From Desulfosporosinus orientis DSM 765 (GTDB lineage Bacteria > Bacillota > Desulfitobacteriia > Desulfitobacteriales > Desulfitobacteriaceae), in the NCBI RefSeq assembly GCF_000235605.1, contig NC_016584.1, positions 2,034,001 to 2,098,000 of the forward strand: 64,000 nucleotides of DNA. Reading direction: 5' to 3'. Made by a program: the position numbers and the translations under genes. Below the pieces are notes generated by a model, which was given only the letters and a program-made list of their open reading frames with translations, was not told where the DNA came from and searched no databases. Each line of letters begins with the position of its first letter. The stretch's first letter is position 1. Below are positions 35,200-43,143 of this stretch, one piece after another.

Positions 35200-35400
35200 G
35201 TGGCTGAATTTGGCAAGACGAGGCTGTGGCTGATAAAATACCGGGGGGATTTAACACAGCAGCAAGTTGCAAATAAAGCAGGAATAAGCAGATCATATTA
35301 TGCAGAAATAGAGTCAGGCAACAAAAACCCTGGGGTTAAAACTGCTAAAAAACTTAGCAACGTTTTAATGTTTGATTGGACTATTTTTTATAAATCATGA
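35200..35400 (+). CDS. Small XRE-family regulator
   Basis: The 66-residue protein is a single HTH: LIKYRGDLTQQQVANKAGIS, then RSYYAEIESGNKNP and a helix end. GTG 35200 follows AGGGGGGGAAT. It is transcribed from the strong promoter at 35125-35153 and is probably a Cro-like partner of the divergent repressor. Confidence 0.78.
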   Translation: MAEFGKTRLWLIKYRGDLTQQQVANKAGISRSYYAEIESGNKNPGVKTAKKLSNVLMFDWTIFYKS

Positions 35401-35641
35401 GAATTAGGGAACAATCCAGATTCTCACAATATTGAAGTAAACCTCATCTGAATAAGGGGATAGGTTGAACTGGAGTTAATAATGCAGAGCATAAAAAATG
35501 TTGGCGGTGGGCTGTGATAAGCTCTACCCCTGGTTGTTTATTCTTCTTTCAACTTATAAGACAAAATATAGAGTCCTCGGTCTGGCCGGGGACTTGATTT
35601 TTGGACGCACTAATCCCCAAAAATAATTAACGGAGGATAGT

Positions 35642-35815
35642 ATGTCTGAGATCAGTGATTTAATAAAGCAAATTGAAGAATTACGCCTTAATGTGATTAA
35701 GACCAAAGAGGGAAGAGCTTATACGGACCCGCTGGTTGTGGCGGCAAGTCAAGAGTTGGATAAAGTGTTGGACAGGTATCAGGAAATGCTGATCAAAAAA
35801 GTCACGGATAGTTAG
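35642..35815 (+). CDS. Spo0E-like aspartyl-phosphate phosphatase
   Basis: The 57-residue helical hairpin protein shows IEELRLNVIKT, a short loop, and the Spo0E signature ASQELDKVLDRYQEM. Spo0E-type phosphatases remove phosphate from the Spo0A response regulator and delay sporulation. ATG 35642 follows ACGGAGGATAGT. A strong terminator follows at 35906. It fits a spore-forming host. Confidence 0.8.
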   Translation: MSEISDLIKQIEELRLNVIKTKEGRAYTDPLVVAASQELDKVLDRYQEMLIKKVTDS

Positions 35816-35905
35816 AGAAGTATTCTTTTAAAAGCGGCAAGCCGTTAAGTAACGGCAGGACATAAAATTCTTGTCAGCAAATAACTGCTATTGCCGGGGG
35901 TAAAA

Positions 35906-35950
35906 AACGAAGGGCAGGGGAAGTAAATTTCCGCTGCCCTTCGTTATTTA
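35906..35950 (+). terminator. Terminator after the Spo0E-like gene
   Basis: AACGAAGGGCAG pairs with CTGCCCTTCGTT, with an inner GGAA/TTCC pair, then ATTT. Confidence 0.75.
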
Positions 35951-36003
35951 ATGAAAGCTAAAGCTGAAAATGAAGAAGGACGGCTTTAATCGCAAAAAAA
36001 ATG

Positions 36004-36072
36004 TTAGGATCCTAAATTAATTCTTGACAATGGGCTGCTGTCGAGGTATAACATAATTAGTTAGGAACCTAA
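36004..36072 (+). promoter_or_regulatory. MarR promoter flanked by TTAGG-N2-CCTAA sites
   Basis: TTGACA (36024-36029), a 17-bp spacer and TATAAC (36047-36052) form the promoter. TTAGGATCCTAA (36004-36015) lies upstream and TTAGGAACCTAA (36061-36072) downstream. The second site lies over the expected transcription start, fitting autorepression. Confidence 0.78.
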
Positions 36073-36094
36073 ATAAAATTTGGAGGAATGTAAA

Positions 36095-36700
36095 ATGACC
36101 AATAAGGAATTTAACGACTCGCTGAAACTTTATACCGCTCTGCACCGTCTCGGCAGGCAGCTGCATCGCTGTGCTCATCGTGTCGGCCGTGGGGACCATT
36201 ATCGTGAGCAATCAAGGCTTCTTTTACTAATTTCAGAAAATGACGGAGTGATTCAGCGTGATCTTGCTGAGGAAATGGATGTACGGCCTTCGTCAATGAC
36301 GGAAATGCTGGCAAAAATAGAACAGCTTGGCCTCATTGAACGCAGACAGGATGAAAAAGACCAGCGCGTCATGCATATTTATCTGACGGAACAGGGAAAA
36401 AACGCGGCTATGGAATCCCAGGGAGCAACAAAGGCAATGACCGACGTCTTATTCGGAGGCATGTCAGAAGAGGAACTCAGCCAGATGCTGACGCTCTCGG
36501 AGAAGCTCAGCGCTCACCTGAATGCCGTTGATACTACCGGGACAGGACAGGGATTTGCCGGGCGCGGACATCATCGCGGTTTCGGTAAAGGCCATGGTTA
36601 TTGTGCCAAGCATCACGGCCATGACGATGATCATAATAGTCATCACAGGGATTATTATGGCCATGGAAACGATCATCACTGTGGTCGCAGAGGCTTTTAA
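36095..36700 (+). CDS. MarR-family regulator with a His-rich C-terminal tail
   Basis: The 201-residue protein has a MarR winged helix: helix and LLLISENDGVIQRDLAEEMD, then VRPSSMTEMLAKIEQLGLIERR and a wing with DQRVMHIYLTEQG. The last 45 residues are unusual: GRGHHRGFGKGHGYCAKHHG, then DDDHNSHHRDYYGHGNDHH and a Cys. Such a His/Cys/Asp tail is likely to bind metal. ATG 36095 follows GGAGGAATGT. It is upstream of a CDF metal transporter with the same operator type, so a metal-responsive repressor is inferred. Confidence 0.85.
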   Translation: MTNKEFNDSLKLYTALHRLGRQLHRCAHRVGRGDHYREQSRLLLLISENDGVIQRDLAEEMDVRPSSMTEMLAKIEQLGLIERRQDEKDQRVMHIYLTEQGKNAAMESQGATKAMTDVLFGGMSEEELSQMLTLSEKLSAHLNAVDTTGTGQGFAGRGHHRGFGKGHGYCAKHHGHDDDHNSHHRDYYGHGNDHHCGRRGF

Positions 36701-36709
36701 AGTTCATAT

Positions 36710-36785
36710 AATAATGCCCTTATCGTTGAAAGCTCAATTAAGGTTTCGGAGCGCAGCAGTCTTCGATAAGGGCATTATTATTTTT
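36710..36785 (+). terminator. Perfect stem with a long loop after the MarR gene
   Basis: Arms AATAATGCCCTTATCG (36710-36725) and CGATAAGGGCATTATT (36764-36779) are perfect over 16 bp with a 38-base interior and a TATTTTTG run. It probably terminates the marR transcript. Confidence 0.6.
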
Positions 36786-36793
36786 GAATAAAG

Positions 36794-36805
36794 TTAGGGA
36801 CCTAA
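36794..36805 (+). promoter_or_regulatory. Third TTAGG-N2-CCTAA operator
   Basis: TTAGGGACCTAA lies 52 bp before the CDF gene. It matches both sites around the marR promoter, linking the two genes as one regulon. Confidence 0.75.
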
Positions 36806-36856
36806 TAGGATTGGGACGTTAATTAGGCAAATTCGATTTAAAGGGGGTGAATACCT

Positions 36857-37777
36857 ATGATCTCATTTTCTGCTGCCAAATTTTCAATAGACGAAAACCG
36901 CAATAAGACCGGCCTCTTAGTTGGGCTTACCGGAATTATAATTAATTGTTTGATTTTTGCACTGGAGCTTTTTTCGGGCATAGCCACTGGAAGCACCACG
37001 CTGATGGCCGACGCCTTTCACAATTTGATCGACTCAATTACCGCCGTCTTGACAGTGATTACCTTCCTGGTCGTCAGAAAGCCGGCCGACAGCAAGCATC
37101 CTTTCGGATTTGGCCGAGTGGAATACCTGTGTTCACTTTTCAGCGGGCTGTTTCTTCTGGGGATCGGGGCGTTTTTTGCCCGCTCCTCATTCGAAAAGAT
37201 TCTTCACCCGTCCACCGTGCAGTTCAGTGTCCTCGCCTTCAGCATGATGATGATTGCCATGCTTCTCAAGCTAACTTACAGTCTGCTCAACCGGAAATAC
37301 GCCCGGAAGATTTCATCCCCAACGCTGACTGCCGCATTTCTGGATGCCCTGGGAGATGTCTTTGTACTGACAGTTGCTGCGCTTTCCATTTTTTTTACCA
37401 AATTAACCGGTATCACTGTGGATGGTTTTCTTGGCCTTGCCGTTTCCGGGTTTATCTTATTTTCCGGTTATTCGGTTATCAAACGGGCGGTCTCCTCTCT
37501 GGTCGGCAAAGCGCCTGACCCGGCGATTGCCGAAATGATCACCGCTGCAATGACAAAGGCTCCATTCGTAATTGGAGTTCATGACCTTGAGCTTCATGAC
37601 TACGGGCCGGAAAAAGTGATTGCTTCTATTCATGTGGAAGTCCCCGCCCACATCCCGCTTGTCAAAGCGCACGAGGTTACATCAAGAACGGAACTGGATA
37701 TGAAACAGCAGGGCGTCGATCTGGTAATCCATATCGATCCGGTTATATCACAGGATTCCGGAAAGGAGTTATCCTGA
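36857..37777 (+). CDS. Cation diffusion facilitator (CDF) transporter
   Basis: The 306-residue membrane protein exports divalent metal in exchange for protons. Six hydrophobic segments are visible. The metal site of helix 2 is HxxxD (ADAFHNLIDS) and that of helix 5 is DxxxD (AAFLDALGDVF). A cytoplasmic C-terminal domain (about residues 210-300, including VHDLELHDYGPEKVIASIHV) is present. Which metal it moves cannot be told from sequence alone. AAAGGGGGTGAATA precedes the ATG. It is downstream of the His-tailed MarR gene. Confidence 0.88.
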   Translation: MISFSAAKFSIDENRNKTGLLVGLTGIIINCLIFALELFSGIATGSTTLMADAFHNLIDSITAVLTVITFLVVRKPADSKHPFGFGRVEYLCSLFSGLFLLGIGAFFARSSFEKILHPSTVQFSVLAFSMMMIAMLLKLTYSLLNRKYARKISSPTLTAAFLDALGDVFVLTVAALSIFFTKLTGITVDGFLGLAVSGFILFSGYSVIKRAVSSLVGKAPDPAIAEMITAAMTKAPFVIGVHDLELHDYGPEKVIASIHVEVPAHIPLVKAHEVTSRTELDMKQQGVDLVIHIDPVISQDSGKELS

Positions 37778-37946
37778 ACATACAGCCGGGAATTATATGG
37801 GAGGCATACCGGCGGGCATCAATTTTAAATGTAGGGCAGATGCATTTTTTAAGAATTTTTTCAGCTAGTTCTCAGGACTATTTCAGACTATTATCGCATA
37901 ATAGCATTGTCGCCAAATTTTCTTTTTCAATTCTTCCTTCTTCATG

Positions 37947-37971
37947 CCCCTCTTTAATGAGGGGTTTTTTT
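37947..37971 (+). terminator. Terminator beyond the CDF gene
   Basis: CCCCTC and GAGGGG flank TTTAAT, followed by seven T. Confidence 0.7.
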
Positions 37972-38082
37972 ATTTATAGGCATAAACAAAAGGGAGAGTT
38001 GACTAAGCTCTCCCTTCGAAAGGATGTGATACTATGGCAATGATCACAATACATACTATGCCGGATTGTCCAATAAGGTTTC

Positions 38083-38442
38083 CTAACTTGGTCTGGTTGT
38101 CTCAAGAAACCGATAATACTTGGACATAAGAACTAAAAAGATTAGGCTTCCTATAAACCAGATCCACGGGCCGCCATTAATAAATATCAATAGCTCAAGT
38201 TGTTTCAAAATAACTGCAACAGAACAGATAAATGAACTCCAAGTTATGACATAAGTCCAATAGATATATCGTTCCTTTCGTTGAGGTAGAAAGTAAATAA
38301 ATAGCATGACTGCCGGTGCCCATGCTAAAATCGTCCATAAAGGGAGAGCACCGATATTAAAGGGTTCCGCATGCTGGTACCTAGTTAAATTAAAAAAATG
38401 GTAGAGATGTTCAACAATCAAGTCTAAAGCCGATCCCCACAA
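38083..38442 (-). CDS. Membrane protein with unclear N-terminus
   Basis: The 119 residues contain four hydrophobic segments (for example LWTILAWAPAVMLFIYFL and ILKQLELLIFINGG). The frame stays open upstream to about 38612 and adds another hydrophobic stretch (YYYLTFAFGLLFLILVF), but there is no ATG and the TTG used at 38442 has no ribosome site. It resembles CBO0543-type spore-former membrane proteins; this is tentative. It may have lost its start. Confidence 0.5.
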   Translation of the reverse strand: MWGSALDLIVEHLYHFFNLTRYQHAEPFNIGALPLWTILAWAPAVMLFIYFLPQRKERYIYWTYVITWSSFICSVAVILKQLELLIFINGGPWIWFIGSLIFLVLMSKYYRFLETTRPS

Positions 38443-38647
38443 TATTCCAAACCAAAATAGTTTCTTAAATTCTTGCTTAGGAATGAAAACTAGAATTAAA
38501 AATAATAATCCAAATGCAAACGTTAAATAGTAATATAGATAGTCGGGCCTTTTTTGTATTTCTCGATTATTTTTCTCAATCTTGGGAGGAGATGGACGAA
38601 AAATGTGGAAAATCTATGATTGTATTTCAGCTTGGGAGTGAACTTCT

Positions 38648-38782
38648 ATGAAAAAGAAAATAAAGATCCGTAAGCCCAGAACACGGTCTTTCTTTAATAC
38701 TGGTACCCGACCCCATAAATCAAAGAAAGACTACACTCGAAAAATGAAGCATAAGGAAATCTCTTCTGAAGATGGCGAGTAG
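38648..38782 (+). CDS. Small basic protein (44 aa)
   Basis: ATG 38648 follows GGGAGTGA. The product reads KKKIKIRKPRTRSFF and then HKSKKDYTRKMKHKE, with 17 Lys or Arg. The basic motif S..DY.RK.KHK is reminiscent of ribosome-rescue proteins (ArfA/BrfA type), but the short length and lack of an alignment make this a suggestion only. Confidence 0.55.
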   Translation: MKKKIKIRKPRTRSFFNTGTRPHKSKKDYTRKMKHKEISSEDGE

Positions 38783-38855
38783 TAAGTTAAAATCAAAAGA
38801 TGTCCTAAGTTACTCTAGGATACCAAGACTAATCTAATAAGGAGGGAGAATCTTT

Positions 38856-39074
38856 ATGGTGTTAGTTACAGCAATTTTGTTTCTTGCAATCGGTTTATGG
38901 TGTGTACTAAAACCAGAAATTGTTGGAATGTTTGATGGGTTTGAAATCAAACCCTCAACTAATAAGTATTATCATGATTACATTAAACGTTATGGTCTAG
39001 CCTTATTTTTAGTAGGAGTTGGCACGTTAGTATATGGTTTGCTAACGATTGTTTTTGGAAATGGGAAGCCATAA
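38856..39074 (+). CDS. Small two-helix membrane protein
   Basis: The 72 residues form an N-terminal helix (LVTAILFLAIGLWCVL), a polar loop with MFDGFEIKPS, and a second helix (GLALFLVGVGTLVYGLLTIV). AAGGAGGGAGAATC precedes the ATG. The pattern is seen in DUF6199-like proteins; function unknown. Confidence 0.55.
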   Translation: MVLVTAILFLAIGLWCVLKPEIVGMFDGFEIKPSTNKYYHDYIKRYGLALFLVGVGTLVYGLLTIVFGNGKP

Positions 39075-39191
39075 AAATTATCACCAAAGTCCCTGTAGTC
39101 ACCCATCAGTATTAATGTCTTCTGCATCTAACTGAGCGGTGGACATCATGAGGTAAGAAAAAACCACCAAAAAAGAAGAGAGAGATGAAAA

Positions 39192-40381
39192 ATGACGGAT
39201 TCCTTTAGAACTATTCCGGATCAAGCATTTGGTATCAAGCCAATTGTACGCATCAGGGACATTGATGCAGTAGTCCACAATTACCTGTTATTTAAGAATA
39301 AGGCGGAGAAAACCAATTCTATTTGTGCCGCCGTCTTAAAGGCAGAAGTTCATGGACTGCAAATGATGGATGTGGCACCGGCTTTATATAATGTCGGCGC
39401 GAGGCATTTCTTTGTTGCCGAACTCTATGAGGGGATAAGCTTAAGAGAAATCTTGCCTCAAAAGGATGTCCGAATATATACCCTGGCTGGAATTCTTAGC
39501 AATGAAGAACCATACTTCAAAGAATATAACATTATTCCTTGTGTGAATTGTTTAGAGCAGCTGTCCAGATGGAATAAATTCTGTCAGGACAATGGGAAAG
39601 GCTCAGTAATCATCCATCTTGATACTCATATGAACCGCCTGGGCTTACTTGACGATGAGGTGGAAATTTTAAGCAATAATTATAGCGAATATCTTTCCCA
39701 TCTCGAAGTGCATTTTTACATGAGTCACTTTTATGATATCAAAGGCAATGATTTTACTAATTGCCATAAGCAAATTGAGATCCTGAAAAACTATCTGGCT
39801 AAACTTCCTAAAGCGCCAATTACCTTTGCCTGCACTGACAGCGTTATATTGTTGGACAATCAACAAGTAAACTTTGATATGATCCGGCCAGGGATTGGAT
39901 TGGTGGGGGGAGCGCCCAATGCCGCTCATCCTATCTCTCCTGAAGCAAAGCACACTATAGAAATTTACGCCAAAATATCACAGATCAAGAAGATTCCCAA
40001 AGGACAAACCGTAGGATATGGAGGGGCATTTGTAACTAAAAGAGATACGAAGATGGCTCTGGTGCATATTGGGTATAAGGACGGTTACTTAAGAACCTTA
40101 AGTGAGCTTGACAGCGATCCCAAAGGGGTGTACATGTGCATCGATGGCTAAGGGCTCCCGTGATGGGAAAAATATCCCTTGATGCCTCAACCATTGATGT
40201 GACTGATGTTCCAGGGGATGTTTTAACAAAAGCTAAGTATGCGGAAGTTGTGGGGCCTAATGTGGACCTGAAGGTTCTGGCTGATAAATCCGGCTGTTAC
40301 GAAATTCTTGTCGCATTGGGCAGAGAAAATAAAAAAGTAAATGATTATACCTTAAAAGAGTTCAAGCAGATTTTTGGTTAA
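39192..40381 (+). pseudogene. Alanine racemase-like gene with one frameshift
   Basis: The first frame has the PLP-lysine region AAVLKAEVHGLQ, a TIM-barrel core and the C-terminal domain with the Tyr of TVGYGGAF. It ends at TAA 40149. The second frame continues with LRAPVMGKISLDASTIDVTD to 40381, the normal end of the enzyme. A single-base shift near 40145 joins them. Alr interconverts L- and D-alanine for the wall; spore formers also have spore-associated copies. The usual KADAYGHG is KAEVHGLQ here, so the enzyme is divergent. Confidence 0.72.
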
Positions 40382-40407
40382 AATCTCCTTATTTTACCTT
40401 TAAAACC

Positions 40408-40526
40408 AAATTGTAACCATAATCTAAACTGAGATTGTTTCTTTCAAAATGTGAATTATTCGTTATAATAAAATACAGCATTTCTAAATGCTGCGACAAA
40501 GGGGTCACAATCTGTGACCCCTTTGT
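40408..40526. repeat. Repeat element, short copy
   Basis: It shares AAATTGTAACC, TTATAATAAAATACA and a perfect stem ACAAAGGGGTCACA/TGTGACCCCTTTGT with a longer copy at 58253-58504. The stem also works as a terminator for the racemase gene. 40382-40714 otherwise holds only a GCTGCC/GGCAGC stem at about 40579-40596 with a T-run. Confidence 0.75.
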
Positions 40527-40714
40527 CAATTGGCATTGATGGAGAGTAATTTTTGATGGTGCCGTGGATCAGCTGGCTGCCGATTGCCCTGGCAGCATTT
40601 TTTTCTGTCTGTCTCATCAGTTAATCAGGCCATAATCCAAAAATTTCACTATAGTGGCACAAAACTTGCACTTATATTTGTGTGAGAATTCATAAGGATA
40701 TGGGGGTGAGGAAC

Positions 40715-41131
40715 ATGGAAATACTGGCAGATTATGTGGAAGGCAAACAGTTTAGGGCTATTGGAAGTTCCGAGTATCACACGGTGGTAGATGCAAAAGC
40801 CGTCAACGGCGGTACCGGACTGGGGGCAACCCCTATGGAAATGGTGCTCATGGCTCTTGCAACCTGCAGCGGCATGGACATAGTAACAGTCTTAAACAAA
40901 ATGAGAATCCCTTTCGACAAGCTGCAGATTGTGGTCCGGGGGGAGCAGGCAGCAGTGGAGCCCAGGGTATTTACCGAGATAGAGATTACCTATCGCTTTG
41001 GGGGGCAAGCCTTGCCCCAGAACAAAATAGACAGTGCAATAAAGCTGGTTTTGGATAAATATTGCCCTGTAGCTGTGATGTTGAAGCAGGTGGCGGCCCT
41101 GAATTATACTTTGGAATGCAACCCTTCGTGA
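40715..41131 (+). CDS. OsmC-family protein
   Basis: The 138-residue protein has the OsmC pattern: GLGATPMEMVLMALATCSGM with the first redox Cys near residue 50, and VLDKYCPVAVML with the second near 115. OsmC/Ohr-type proteins reduce organic hydroperoxides through these Cys. ATG 40715 follows GGGGGTGAGGAAC; the frame from 40682 has no site. It is a separate unit upstream of the ABC operon. Confidence 0.82.
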   Translation: MEILADYVEGKQFRAIGSSEYHTVVDAKAVNGGTGLGATPMEMVLMALATCSGMDIVTVLNKMRIPFDKLQIVVRGEQAAVEPRVFTEIEITYRFGGQALPQNKIDSAIKLVLDKYCPVAVMLKQVAALNYTLECNPS

Positions 41132-41169
41132 ATATATTCGTAAACCACTCCAGGGGTGGAATCTCAGGA

Positions 41170-41262
41170 ATGAGACATGTCTCATAATTAAGATTTCCTT
41201 GCCAAGCCATTCCCGGGATTACTGAAACGAGACTTTTCCCTAGGGTTATCTCAATTATGATA
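41170..41262 (+). promoter_or_regulatory. Dyads upstream of the peptide ABC operon
   Basis: ATGAGACATGTCTCAT (41170-41185) is a perfect palindrome, and TATCTCAATTATGATA (41247-41262) is a second dyad. The second resembles TATCTCAGTTATGAGA upstream of the cysteine desulfidase gene. They are candidate enhancer sites for the sigma-54 activator encoded at 47296. I find no canonical -24/-12 box here; a GG-N11-GC pair at 41331-41345 is one base off. Confidence 0.55.
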
Positions 41263-41415
41263 CTTATGTCGTAAAAAGCGGCAGAGCAAAGGTGGAAAGT
41301 AGTGATTTCGAAGAGAAAGGAGAGGACGCCGGCTGTATTTTCCGCATAAACCATGAACTATGAAGAAAGTAAGGGCTAAGAAACCAGAAGAAAAAATGAT
41401 GAAGGAGCAGAGATT

Positions 41416-43041
41416 ATGGGGCGAAAAAAATACTTTAAAATCTTAATTACTTTTCTATGCATCTTTTTGATTGGATCTACCGTTGCAGGCTGCGGCAATC
41501 AGGGGGTAACAGGTGACTCCCAGGGGAAAGAAGCCAAGAAGTATATCAATATCGGTATCTTGAGCTCACCCGTTGATTTGAATCCCGTTGACCCTGGAGA
41601 TGATGCATCCGCGTATATGGCAAAGATAATGTACGAGCCTCTTTCCGAACTTGACGAGGATATGACCTTCAAACCTATGCTGGCAGACTCCATAGAAACC
41701 TCAGATAATACAGTCTTTACAATCAAGCTGAACAAAGATGCCAAATGGACGGATGGTCAGCCGGTTACCACGGATGACGTAATATTTGCGATAAAGCTTA
41801 TCTGTAACCCTGAGATAGCATCCATGTTTGCCTCAAATTTCAGCATCATAGAAGGAACGGATGATAAAGGAATTATCCCTGATCTGACGGCAGATATTTC
41901 CGGAATAAAGAAGATTGACGACAAAACCCTGCAGCTAAAGACTAAAGCGCCGATTTCCATGAATTTGTTTCAAAACAGCATCTGCAGAAACACCTTGGCC
42001 GTACCCCAGCATGTATTTAAGAACGTTGATCTAGCGAACTTCAGAAAAGATCCGAATATTCTTGAGCCTAAAGTGACCAATGGAGCCTATAAACTTGTAA
42101 CCTACAAGAGAGACCAATACATCCAGATGGAAGCCAATAAGGATTATTTTCGGGGAGCGCCAATCATAGACACGATCAATTTTAAGATTATGCCGGGCAG
42201 TGAGCTTACTGTGCAGCTGGAAAACGGAGAAATCGACATGAACCTGGCCCAGATAGCGGCCCTGCCCTTGGAAGACTATGATAAAATCAAAAAAATGTCT
42301 AATATAACTACGAAATCCGGGGAACCCAACGCCATCTACTTCTTATTTATCAACCACAAGTCTATGCCCGATGTCAGGGTAAGAAAAGCGATTTCCTACG
42401 CCGTCAACAGGAAGATGATTGTTGATAATTTATATAAGGGTGAAGCTGAGGTCGTTGATTCATTCTTTACCAGCAACAATCCTTATTTGAACAAAGACCT
42501 GCCGGGTGCGGTATATGACCCGGAAAAAGCAAAGCAGCTGCTGAAAGAGGCAGGCTGGGATTCCAGCAAGACAGTAAATTTGATTGTCAGTACAAGCAAC
42601 AAAACCCGCGTGCAGGCAGCTGATATCATAGCGGAAAACCTGAAAAGTGTCGGGATCAATGTAAAAATCCAGAAGATGGATCATGCCACAGCTATGAACA
42701 AGACCAAGAACAAGGAATATGACTTGACGTTAATGGCCGACACCCTTATCCCGGTTGACCCTACTTATGATTTGCCTTTCTTTGTTACCAGCGGCAACTT
42801 CTGCGGCTATGATAATCCCAAAGTTGACGAGCTTGTGGAAGCCGTTAAGCGAGAAATTGATGATAATAAAGTAAAAGCCTATTTGTATGATTTGCAGAAG
42901 ATTCTTGCTGAAGATGTGCCTATGCCAATTTTCTATGCCACCAAGGGGCTTAAGGCAACCAGCAAACGAGTGATCTACGGTGAGCCTAAGGATTATGGAA
43001 CGTTTATCGACGTCTATAAATGGGACGTAAAACAAAAATAG
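41416..43041 (+). CDS. Peptide/nickel-type ABC transporter substrate-binding lipoprotein
   Basis: The 541-residue protein has a signal peptide and lipobox ending GSTVAGC (Cys26), so it is lipid-anchored outside the membrane. The body is SBP family 5: YMAKIMYEPLSELDEDM, KWTDGQPVTTDDVIFAIKL, DVRVRKAISYAVNRKMIV and KQLLKEAGWD. These binders capture oligopeptides, dipeptides or nickel. The order SBP, ATPase, ATPase, permease, permease is complete here. The nearby cysteine desulfidase and asparaginase suggest peptides or amino acids as the substrate. A hairpin follows before the ATPase genes. Confidence 0.9.
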   Translation: MGRKKYFKILITFLCIFLIGSTVAGCGNQGVTGDSQGKEAKKYINIGILSSPVDLNPVDPGDDASAYMAKIMYEPLSELDEDMTFKPMLADSIETSDNTVFTIKLNKDAKWTDGQPVTTDDVIFAIKLICNPEIASMFASNFSIIEGTDDKGIIPDLTADISGIKKIDDKTLQLKTKAPISMNLFQNSICRNTLAVPQHVFKNVDLANFRKDPNILEPKVTNGAYKLVTYKRDQYIQMEANKDYFRGAPIIDTINFKIMPGSELTVQLENGEIDMNLAQIAALPLEDYDKIKKMSNITTKSGEPNAIYFLFINHKSMPDVRVRKAISYAVNRKMIVDNLYKGEAEVVDSFFTSNNPYLNKDLPGAVYDPEKAKQLLKEAGWDSSKTVNLIVSTSNKTRVQAADIIAENLKSVGINVKIQKMDHATAMNKTKNKEYDLTLMADTLIPVDPTYDLPFFVTSGNFCGYDNPKVDELVEAVKREIDDNKVKAYLYDLQKILAEDVPMPIFYATKGLKATSKRVIYGEPKDYGTFIDVYKWDVKQK

Positions 43042-43060
43042 GCAATTCCCCCTTACCATA

Positions 43061-43104
43061 TTGCAGCAGGGCAGGTGTGCATAAGCACCGGCTCTGCTGC
43101 AGCA
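43061..43104 (+). terminator. Intercistronic hairpin after the SBP gene
   Basis: A stem of GCAGCAG with CTGCTGC, extended by CAGGTG/CACCG, lies between the SBP and the first ATPase gene. Such hairpins often reduce read-through, so that the binding protein is made in excess. Confidence 0.55.
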
Positions 43105-43143
43105 AAGTTTTAGCCTTAATATTACTAAATAGATAGGTCAGGT

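Noticed and set aside
41331-41345. Possible -24/-12 box before the peptide-binding gene
   Set aside because: The GG and GC are 11 bases apart instead of 10, and both motifs are weak, so it is not called.
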